Shown piece by piece: positions 35,918 to 43,337 of a stretch of DNA of 64,000 bases; positions within the stretch are counted from its first letter, which is position 1; every line of letters begins with the position of its first letter. The notes under the pieces are model-generated. The model was not told the DNA's origin. It saw nothing but the letters and a program-made list of their open reading frames with translations, and did no database searches. Position numbers and translations under genes: made by a program. Source of the DNA: Burkholderiales bacterium UBA2459 (GTDB lineage Bacteria > Pseudomonadota > Gammaproteobacteria > Burkholderiales > Burkholderiaceae_E); contig DDPV01000046.1 in NCBI GenBank assembly GCA_002342365.1, positions 3,954 through 67,953 on the forward strand, in the 5' to 3' direction.

Positions 35918-38151
35918 ATCAGAATCGTATTTGGCTTTGGATCGTTAGCGTGCTGCTGCTTGCGGGCTGCGGTCGATCAAACGAGCCCGTCCCCAAACAA
36001 TGGCTCGCTGAGAACACGCTTTTCACCTCGTATCAGGAAACACCCAAACATCTTGATCCCGCTTCATCGTACTCAAACAATGAAACGCCTTGGACTTATG
36101 CGGTTTACGAGCCTCCGCTCAAATACCACTACCTGAAGCGTCCCTATGAGCTCTTGCCAAGAACCTTGACATCGCTTCCGAAGGTCACATACATCAGCGC
36201 TGAGGGTAAGCCCTTGCCCCCTGATGCGCCAGCCGCGTTGATTGCAGAAAGCTGGTTTGATCTGGAACTGAAGCCAGGTGTTTTGTGGCAACCCCATCCG
36301 GCTTTCGCGCGCGATGCAAAGGGCGATCTTCGTTACCACAGGCTTACTGAGCGTGATCTGCGCGATAAAAACAAGCCGGCTGATTTTTCCGAGACCGGGA
36401 CCCGCTCTTTGCTGGCTCAAGACTACGCTTATGCGATCAAGCGCCTTGCAACCACCCGGGTGAAGTCGCCAGCCTTCGGGTTTTTGTCGGAAAAGATTGT
36501 CGGCTTACAGGCGCTGGGTGAAACCATCAAGCAACACGACCAGGGCTTAAAGCAAGGCCTTCATGCGCGGCAGGCCGGCGTTTTTGGCGAACTGCCTTGG
36601 ATCGACTTCAGAAATTTCGAGCTCGAAGGTGTAGAGGTGTTATCCGATCTCAAGCTGAGGATTCGGGTGATCGGCAAGTACCCGCAATTCAAGTACTGGC
36701 TCGCGATGAGTTTTTTCGCACCGGTCGCCTGGGAAGTCGATGCCTTTTATTCGCAAGCCGGAATGTCGCGGCGCAACCTCAACCTTGATACCTGGCCGGT
36801 TGGCACTGGCCCTTATCAGCTGACTGAATTTGTTCCGAATGCCCGAATGGTTTTAGAACGTAATCCGAATTATCGCGGTGAACCTTATCCTTGCGAAGGA
36901 GAGCCCGACGATGTTGAACAAGGTTTTTTGAAGGATTGTGGCCGGACAACGCCCTTTATCGACCGGATGGTTTCCTTCATCGAAAAGGAAGGGACTTCGG
37001 TGCATGCCAAGTTCATGCAAGGCTACTACGATGTACCCCAACTCGAACGCGGCGAACCCGGTGTGGGCTATCAGGTTTCGATCGAAGACGGCAGCGGTGT
37101 TGCCAGGTTACTCAAGGATCGCAAGATTCAGCTACCCAACACCATTCAAGTCGGTTTTTGGTATTTCGGCTTCAACTGGCTTGATCCGGTTGTTGGTGCC
37201 GGACGAACGCCTGAGGAAGCTGAGCGAAATCGCAAGCTACGCCATGCTTTTTCGATAGCTTTTGATATCGAAGAGTACATCGCGATTTTTGAGGACAATC
37301 GGGCGCAGGCCAATATGTCGCCGGTGGTGCGGGGCGTGTTTGGTGGTGACCTGATCCGGACCAACCCGGTGGTTTACAACGAAGCTTCAGGGCAGGTCAG
37401 GCGACGCTCGATCGAGGAAGCCAAGCGCTTGCTAGCCGAGGCGGGCTACCCCGAAGGACGGGACCGCATCACCGGTCGGCCTCTGGTGATCAATTACGAT
37501 GTGCAAGGCGTGGGGCCCGGGTATCAGGCGCGTCTGGACTGGGTGGCCAGGCAATTTGCCAAGCTCAATGTCCAGTTGGAAGTTCGTAATACCGACTACA
37601 ACCGATTTCAGGACAAGATGCGCAAAGGAGCTGCGCAGTTTTTTTTCTGGGGCTGGCTTGCCGATTATCCCGATCCTGAGAACTTTCTATTTCTGCTTTA
37701 CGGCCCCAACGCCAAGGCAAAGAGTGACGGTGAAAACGCGGGGAACTACAGCAGCGCTGCCTTTGACAAGCTTTTTGAGCAAATGAAGGATCTCGATGAC
37801 GGACCCCAAAGGGCTGCGCTGATTGCGCAAATGGTTCGGATTGTGCAGACCGATGCGCCGATGATTTTTGGCTGGTCAGAAGAGTATGCAGGTGCCTATC
37901 ATCAGTGGCTTTATAACGGTAAGCCGTCCAACATTATCCGCGATCAACTGCAGTATTTGCGTATCGACCCCGCCTTGCGGCTCGAACGTATTGAGCAATG
38001 GAACCAGCCGCATCGCTGGCCCCTGTTGTTGCTCGCTGCCTTAGTCTTGCTCCTGGTCACGCCCGCGTTGCATGCCTGGCGACAGCGACAGCGCCAAAAC
38101 GCTTTCGGTGAGGCTCAACCTGCAGTATCTGCTCAAGGTCGGCAGACATGA
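35914..38151 (+). CDS. Peptide ABC importer, substrate-binding lipoprotein 2 with C-terminal membrane segment
   Basis: Family-5 solute-binding protein, 745 residues, larger than usual. The start is GTG 35914, overlapping the ATPase stop. The signal peptide ends in a lipobox (VLLLAGCG, Cys near residue 19). Family segments: TPKHLDPASSYSNNETPW, GTGPYQLTEFVPNARMVLERNP, and the later NYDVQGVGPGYQARLDWVARQF. A hydrophobic stretch at residues 702-722, flanked by Arg-rich sequence on its C-terminal side, predicts a membrane anchor, so the protein may be held at both ends. That is uncommon for this family. Its 4-base overlap with the following permease continues the operon. Confidence 0.87.
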   Translation: MNQNRIWLWIVSVLLLAGCGRSNEPVPKQWLAENTLFTSYQETPKHLDPASSYSNNETPWTYAVYEPPLKYHYLKRPYELLPRTLTSLPKVTYISAEGKPLPPDAPAALIAESWFDLELKPGVLWQPHPAFARDAKGDLRYHRLTERDLRDKNKPADFSETGTRSLLAQDYAYAIKRLATTRVKSPAFGFLSEKIVGLQALGETIKQHDQGLKQGLHARQAGVFGELPWIDFRNFELEGVEVLSDLKLRIRVIGKYPQFKYWLAMSFFAPVAWEVDAFYSQAGMSRRNLNLDTWPVGTGPYQLTEFVPNARMVLERNPNYRGEPYPCEGEPDDVEQGFLKDCGRTTPFIDRMVSFIEKEGTSVHAKFMQGYYDVPQLERGEPGVGYQVSIEDGSGVARLLKDRKIQLPNTIQVGFWYFGFNWLDPVVGAGRTPEEAERNRKLRHAFSIAFDIEEYIAIFEDNRAQANMSPVVRGVFGGDLIRTNPVVYNEASGQVRRRSIEEAKRLLAEAGYPEGRDRITGRPLVINYDVQGVGPGYQARLDWVARQFAKLNVQLEVRNTDYNRFQDKMRKGAAQFFFWGWLADYPDPENFLFLLYGPNAKAKSDGENAGNYSSAAFDKLFEQMKDLDDGPQRAALIAQMVRIVQTDAPMIFGWSEEYAGAYHQWLYNGKPSNIIRDQLQYLRIDPALRLERIEQWNQPHRWPLLLLAALVLLLVTPALHAWRQRQRQNAFGEAQPAVSAQGRQT

Positions 38152-39137
38152 GTCTGACATGGGTACGCTTTCTGATACGCAAGCTGATTTATGCCTTCGC
38201 GGTGCTGATTGGCATCAATCTGCTGACCTTTGTCTTGTTTTTCCAGCTGAGCTCGCCCGATGATATGGCGCGCCTTCAACTTGGCGGCAAGCGCGTAACA
38301 GCCGATGCCATCGAAAAGTGGAAAGCTGAGCGCGGCTACGATAGGCCGCTTTACTATAACGATAAGGCAGAAGGTCTGGATCGTTTTAGCGATACCTTGT
38401 TTGTGGACTCGTCGTTGCGGATGTTTGTTTTTGATTTCGGCCGTGCTGACAGCGGTCGCGACATCGCCACCGAAATCAAGCGCCGCGCCGGTCCAAGTCT
38501 GGCCCTGGCCTTGCCAAGCTTTGTTGTCGGACTCGGCTTGTCGATCAGCCTTGCTTTAGGCCTTGCCTTTTTTCGGGCAACTTCCATTGATTTTTGGGGT
38601 TCGGTTTGCTGCGTTGTTTTGATGTCCATATCGTCATTATTTTTCATCGTGGCAGGTCAGTTTCTATTTTCGCGCCTGATGCAATGGCTTCCGGTCTCAG
38701 GCTTTAGCCCCACGGTGGATGCCTGGCGGTTTTTGCTGTTGCCGATCTTGATCGCAATCCTTGCGCGACTCGGGGGTGAAACCCGCTTTCATCGCAGCAT
38801 TTTTCTGGAGGAAATCGGCAAGGACTATGTGAGGACGGCAAGGTCCAAAGGCCTGGATGAAGCCACTGTCTTGTTTGTTCACGTGTTGCGCAATGCCCTG
38901 ATTCCGATTCTCAGTGCATCGGTCGCAATCATTCCACTGCTTTTTATGGGCAGTTTGATCACCGAGTCCTTTTTTTCGATTCCGGGTTTGGGTAGCTACC
39001 TGATTGAGGCGATCGGCTCGCAGGATTTCGCAATCGTTCGTGCGATGGTTTTTATCGGTTCTGTGCTTTACATCATCGGCCTCATTCTCACCGACATCAG
39101 CTACAGCCTCGCCGATCCGAGGATTCGGCTGCAATGA
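38148..39137 (+). CDS. Peptide ABC importer, permease DppB-like (set 2)
   Basis: 329 residues, six predicted membrane segments. The N-terminus (TWVRFLIRKLIYAFAVLIGINLLTFVLFF) and the EAA loop GKDYVRTARSKGLDEATVLFVHVLRNALIPIL match DppB-type permeases. Similar in layout to the set-1 gene at 32049-32987 but clearly diverged in sequence, so the pair is not a recent duplication. ATGA overlaps at both ends. Confidence 0.92.
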   Translation: MSLTWVRFLIRKLIYAFAVLIGINLLTFVLFFQLSSPDDMARLQLGGKRVTADAIEKWKAERGYDRPLYYNDKAEGLDRFSDTLFVDSSLRMFVFDFGRADSGRDIATEIKRRAGPSLALALPSFVVGLGLSISLALGLAFFRATSIDFWGSVCCVVLMSISSLFFIVAGQFLFSRLMQWLPVSGFSPTVDAWRFLLLPILIAILARLGGETRFHRSIFLEEIGKDYVRTARSKGLDEATVLFVHVLRNALIPILSASVAIIPLLFMGSLITESFFSIPGLGSYLIEAIGSQDFAIVRAMVFIGSVLYIIGLILTDISYSLADPRIRLQ

Positions 39138-40462
39138 TGCCGTCGATGCTACCTACCGATTGGCTGATTTGGGCCGTTGTGGCGGCGATCGTGGTCGCGG
39201 TGTTGCGATTGCGCAATCAGGCCATGCTGATGCAAAACTGGCAGAAAGTCTTTTTACGGCCCTCAGCGATGGTCTCTGGCGTGGTGCTTGCCTGTTTTGT
39301 GATCATTGCGCTCATGGATTCGATTCGATGGAGCGATCCGAGCAAACCCGGGACAAATGCTTTATCTGTACTCGATCATGTGCTTGCGCCGCTTGTGCAA
39401 GCGCGTGAGCGGCGCTACTCGGCGCCGCTCGCTTACCTTTCTTTTCGAAAGGAGTCCATCGAAAGGGATGGCAAAACGCTCCGTGATTACCCGCGCTTGA
39501 AGTTTGGTGGCGCTCATCTTGATGATCCCGAGAAACAATGGCTGAGTGATGTTTTAGAACGTTCTGCTTATGCAGTGGCAAAGGGCCTTTCGATGATTGT
39601 GCTTTTCGGATGGGTCTTAGGCCGGTTATTGCGTCAATCGATCTATCCCTGGCGTTCGGCCTTCGCCTGTTTTTCGCTAATCCTGCTTCTTTCACTTTGG
39701 GCTGCCGAGCTCTCTGCGGCTTATCATGTACTCGGTACCGATCGAACCGGCAACTCGGTGCTTTGGATGGCTCTGAAAAGTATACGCACAGCGCTGGTGA
39801 TCGGGGTGCTCACCACCCTGGTGGTGCTTCCGCTGGCGCTCGGTCTTGGTGTGATGGCTGGATACTTCCGTGGGTGGATCGACGAAGTGGTGCAGTACAT
39901 TTACACGCTGCTGTCATCGATCCCAGACGTTTTGCTGATTGCGGCTGCGGTTTTGCTGTTGCAAGTCACAATCGACAATCATCCTGATCTTTTTGCAAGC
40001 GCACTGGAGCGATCGGATGCCCGCTTGCTGTTTTTATGCTTGATCCTTGGTCTTACCGCCTTCACCGGACTTTGCCGGCTTGTGCGCGGTGAGGCGATGA
40101 AACTCCGTGAACTCGAGTACATCCAGGCGGCGAAGGCCTTTGGGGTTTCGTCCTTTGGGATTATCTCAAGGCATCTTGTTCCCAACCTGATGCATATTGT
40201 GTTGATCTCGCTGGTGATGCAGTTCTCGGGCTTTGTGCTCGCTGAAGCGGTGTTGTCGTATGTCGGCGTGGGCGTTGACCCAAAGACGCCGAGTTTCGGC
40301 GTGATGATCAATACCGCGCGCGCCGAACTGGCGGCAACACCGGTGGTCTGGTGGACGCTCACAACAGCCTTTGTCTTCATGCTCTTGCTGGTGCTGAGTG
40401 CGAATCTTTTTTCTGATGCGGTCCGCGACGCTTTTGATCCTCGCGCAAGGCAGCGAGCATGA
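39134..40462 (+). CDS. Peptide ABC importer, permease DppC-like (set 2)
   Basis: 442 residues, well above the usual 300-340. The N-terminal third adds an extra membrane segment (LIWAVVAAIVVAVLRL), a long polar stretch (about residues 75-150, including RKESIERDGKTLRDYPRLKF) and a further helix before the core. The core has the HVLGTDRTGNSVLWMALKSIRTALVIGV entry, the EAA loop (ELEYIQAAKAFGVSSFGIISRHLVPN) and the final helices. The polar extension is in a different sequence from that of the set-1 permease. Overlaps the next gene by 4 bases. Confidence 0.9.
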   Translation: MMPSMLPTDWLIWAVVAAIVVAVLRLRNQAMLMQNWQKVFLRPSAMVSGVVLACFVIIALMDSIRWSDPSKPGTNALSVLDHVLAPLVQARERRYSAPLAYLSFRKESIERDGKTLRDYPRLKFGGAHLDDPEKQWLSDVLERSAYAVAKGLSMIVLFGWVLGRLLRQSIYPWRSAFACFSLILLLSLWAAELSAAYHVLGTDRTGNSVLWMALKSIRTALVIGVLTTLVVLPLALGLGVMAGYFRGWIDEVVQYIYTLLSSIPDVLLIAAAVLLLQVTIDNHPDLFASALERSDARLLFLCLILGLTAFTGLCRLVRGEAMKLRELEYIQAAKAFGVSSFGIISRHLVPNLMHIVLISLVMQFSGFVLAEAVLSYVGVGVDPKTPSFGVMINTARAELAATPVVWWTLTTAFVFMLLLVLSANLFSDAVRDAFDPRARQRA

Positions 40463-42279
40463 GGACGCCGCAAACCAGCTTGATGGTTGAAGGCATGCGG
40501 GTTGCGCTTCCGCGGCTTGCCTCGGACAGCGGCGCTTATGATGTGATCGATCGGTTGTCGCTTTCCATCGACCAGGGGCAGACCTTCGCGCTGGTTGGCG
40601 AATCGGGCTCGGGCAAATCCATGACAGCGCTTGCATTGCTGCGATTGCTACCTGAGGGCTTGCGGATTCGTGAAGGCAAAGTGCTGATGGGCGACGATGA
40701 TTTGTTCGCTTTGCGCGAGTCGGACATGTTGCGGGTGCGCGGTCGTCGGATCGGGATGATTTTTCAGGAGCCCTCAACAAGCCTTAATCCGGTGATGACA
40801 ATCGGGCAGCAACTGCTCGAAGTCATCGAGCGGCATGGCCTGGCGCGTGCTGCCGCGGCGCGCGAACTTGCGCTCGAATGGTTTGCCAGGGTGGGGCTGC
40901 CGGAGCCCGAAAGGCAGTTGCATGCCTATCCCTTTGAACTCTCCGGCGGGCAAAAGCAGCGGGCGATGATTGCAATCGCGCTGGCTGCGCAACCGGAGCT
41001 GCTGATTGCCGATGAGCCCACAACCGCACTGGATGTGAGCTTGCAGGCGCAAATCATGGCCTTGCTCAAGCAACTTCAACAAGAGCGCGGTATGGCGATG
41101 CTGTTGATCACCCACGACCTTGCCTTGGTCTCTGATGTGGCCGATCACCTCGCGCTGATGTATGCCGGGCAGATTGTGGAGTCCCGAGCGAGCCGCGATT
41201 TTTTTGCCGAGCCGCGCCACCCGTATGGCCGGCTCCTGCTGCGGGCCCTGCCCAAGGCCAGTGATCGCGGGCGCGCTCTGGCTGCCATCGAGGGGCTAGT
41301 CCCTTCACTGCGCCAGACCTTTGCCGGATGTCGCTTTGCATCACGCTGTCCATGGGTGCTTGAGTCCTGCATGCATCAGCTGCCCACACTCAACGCTGAG
41401 CGGGGTGTGCGTTGTTTTCGGGATGCTGAGTTGGCCGCGAGCGGGGACCGACTCCGACTCGAGACCTTCGACAACAGGCCATCAAAGTCAGGCACCAAAC
41501 TGCTTGAAGTCCGCGGCTTGGCTGTGCGGTATCGTCGATCAGGCGGCTGGTTCGAAGCCGTAGGCGGCGTAGACCTTGAGCTACGCCGTGGCGAAACGCT
41601 TGCGCTTGTGGGTGAGTCCGGTTGTGGCAAGACAACGATCGGCAAGGCCTTGATGGGTTTACTTCCCGAAGACGCCAAGCTTGAAGGTCAGGCCTTGTTT
41701 TCCGAAGATGGCCTGTCACTGATTCCGCGTGATCAACGCCGTCGATTGCAGATCCAGTTGCGGATGCAAATGATCTTCCAGGACCCTTTTGCCTCGCTCA
41801 ATCCTCGCATGCGTATTCAACAGGTGCTCGAAGAGGGAATCCTGGCGCTGCGTCAAAGCCTGCAGGCTCAGGAGCGATCCGAAGCGATCAGGCTTTTGCT
41901 TGAGCAGGTTGGCTTGGAACCCGAGGTGTTGAACCGCTACCCGCATGAGTTTTCAGGCGGCCAAAGGCAGCGTATTGCGATTGCCCGTGCTCTGGCTGTT
42001 GAGCCAAGTCTTTTGATTTGCGATGAGCCGACCTCAGCGCTTGATGTGTCGGTGCAAGCGCAAATTCTGAATTTGTTGGTTCGGTTGCGTGACAGGCTTG
42101 GTCTTAGTTTGATATTTATAACGCATAACATTGGCGTGGTAGAGTATCTCGCCGATCATGTTGCGGTGATGCACCAAGGCCGGATCCTTGAACAGGGTCG
42201 GGCAGACGAGGTGCTTGAACACCCCAGGCAGGATTACACCCGCTCTTTGCTCGCATCGGTACCGCGCCTGCAACGCTGA
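40459..42279 (+). CDS. Peptide ABC importer, fused double ATPase with Cys cluster (set 2)
   Basis: Two ABC ATPase domains, 606 residues. First domain: Walker A GESGSGKS near 50-57, signature LSGGQKQRAMIAIAL, LLITHDLAL H-loop. Second domain: Walker A GESGCGKTT, signature FSGGQRQRIAIARALA, Walker B LLICDEPTSALD, H-loop FITHNIG. Between them the oligopeptide-transporter C-terminal region has four cysteines, C291, C297, C304 and C319, spaced C-x5-C-x6-C-x14-C. DppD-type ATPases carry a similar cluster that can hold iron-sulfur. Last gene of the run, ending 6 bases before the convergent TetR gene. Confidence 0.94.
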   Translation: MRTPQTSLMVEGMRVALPRLASDSGAYDVIDRLSLSIDQGQTFALVGESGSGKSMTALALLRLLPEGLRIREGKVLMGDDDLFALRESDMLRVRGRRIGMIFQEPSTSLNPVMTIGQQLLEVIERHGLARAAAARELALEWFARVGLPEPERQLHAYPFELSGGQKQRAMIAIALAAQPELLIADEPTTALDVSLQAQIMALLKQLQQERGMAMLLITHDLALVSDVADHLALMYAGQIVESRASRDFFAEPRHPYGRLLLRALPKASDRGRALAAIEGLVPSLRQTFAGCRFASRCPWVLESCMHQLPTLNAERGVRCFRDAELAASGDRLRLETFDNRPSKSGTKLLEVRGLAVRYRRSGGWFEAVGGVDLELRRGETLALVGESGCGKTTIGKALMGLLPEDAKLEGQALFSEDGLSLIPRDQRRRLQIQLRMQMIFQDPFASLNPRMRIQQVLEEGILALRQSLQAQERSEAIRLLLEQVGLEPEVLNRYPHEFSGGQRQRIAIARALAVEPSLLICDEPTSALDVSVQAQILNLLVRLRDRLGLSLIFITHNIGVVEYLADHVAVMHQGRILEQGRADEVLEHPRQDYTRSLLASVPRLQR

Positions 42280-42285
42280 CCGTCT

Positions 42286-42978
42286 TTATGCGGATGAGGG
42301 TTTCTTGGCCTCAGCTGATTCTTGCGCTGCAGACTTGATGCCTTCGATAAGCCAGTCAATGCCGGTCTCCAGGCTCTCATCGATACGGCCCTCGCCGGTC
42401 CTGGCAAACGCCATGGCAAGTCGCAATTGCGGATAGGCCTTAAGGTTTTGGGGTTTGATCAAATGACCTTGCAGTGCGCGTCTTGAAAGCAGCAGCCCAA
42501 AGCCATCCACCACCGTCCCATAAATTCTGAACCAGTGCAGGCGTTGCTGCTCGGCGATGCCTGCTTGCGCCAAGCGTTCGAGGATCCATTCCATCAATCG
42601 AAGACTTTGTCCGTCACGCAAAAGGCGGCTGTAAATCAGCGGGGCAGTGCGAGGAAACTGGCTCGCAATGGCGGTGTGCTGCTGAAAGCAATCGCGCAGC
42701 GCCGCGTCCCAGGGCGATTCAACCCGTGGTCGCGCGCGCGTAACCAGTTCTTCGGCAACCGCATCGAGCAACTGCTCTTTTGATTTGAAATAGTGATACA
42801 GCGACATCGCCTCCACCCCGAGATGTCTTGCCAAGCTGCGCATGCTCAGCGTCTCGACGCCTGCCATTTCGATGCGGGTAATGGCTGCCAGCACGATGGT
42901 TTGGGCGCTGAGTTTTCGTGGGTTGGTCAAGTCGATCAAGGATGATTTCCATAGTGCATTCGGTGCTTGCGAACTCAT
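42286..42978 (-). CDS. TetR/AcrR family transcriptional regulator
   Basis: DNA-binding repressor, 230 residues. The N-terminal helix-turn-helix is clear (AGVETLSMRSLARHLGVEAMSLYHYFKSKEQLLDAVAEELVTRAR, about residues 37-80), and the rest is helical ligand-binding sequence of the TetR_C type. It is convergent with the ABC operon and divergent from the TonB receptor, whose promoter region (42979-43337) it could control. The ligand is unknown. Confidence 0.9.
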   Translation of the reverse strand: MSSQAPNALWKSSLIDLTNPRKLSAQTIVLAAITRIEMAGVETLSMRSLARHLGVEAMSLYHYFKSKEQLLDAVAEELVTRARPRVESPWDAALRDCFQQHTAIASQFPRTAPLIYSRLLRDGQSLRLMEWILERLAQAGIAEQQRLHWFRIYGTVVDGFGLLLSRRALQGHLIKPQNLKAYPQLRLAMAFARTGEGRIDESLETGIDWLIEGIKSAAQESAEAKKPSSA

Positions 42979-43337
42979 GCTCAGCCTAGGCCTGCTCTGC
43001 CTGACCTGTCCGTTTTGCAGCCATGATGGTGGATTCGAATCGCGAAAACTGTATCAAATCTTCCACAGCACCGCGAATGGCGCTTCGGAAATCGCACAAC
43101 TTGCATGGGGCTCAAGACTTGTGGTGCCAAAGCATGAAACAAAACTGTCTTTTTTTTCTTTTCTCTGTCAGAATTTTTCCTAGCCAAGAGCCCTCAAGGC
43201 ATCGAAGATCTAGGTTTGGTTGAGGGCTTTGTGGCGGTTTCATTGTGAAGTTTTTTTGCGAGCTTTTTTGTGATGAGTCATCGATGAGCCGCTTATTCAA
43301 AGCGCATCGATCCAATTATTTTCGGGGAGACCAAGTG
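42979..43337. other. Intergenic region between the TetR gene and the TonB receptor
   Basis: 359 bases with no gene. It should hold both divergent promoters. A T-rich tract is at 43149-43162, and a 9-base inverted repeat with a 22-base loop is at 43189-43228. The receptor's ribosome-binding site GGGGAGA is at 43324-43330. No convincing -35/-10 pair or known operator was recognised. Confidence 0.6.
43189..43228 (+). promoter_or_regulatory. Stem-loop or operator in the TonB-receptor leader
   Basis: AGCCCTCAA at 43189-43197 and TTGAGGGCT at 43220-43228 are perfectly complementary 9-base arms. No T-run follows, so a terminator is unlikely; an mRNA leader stem or a protein site is possible. Confidence 0.45.
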
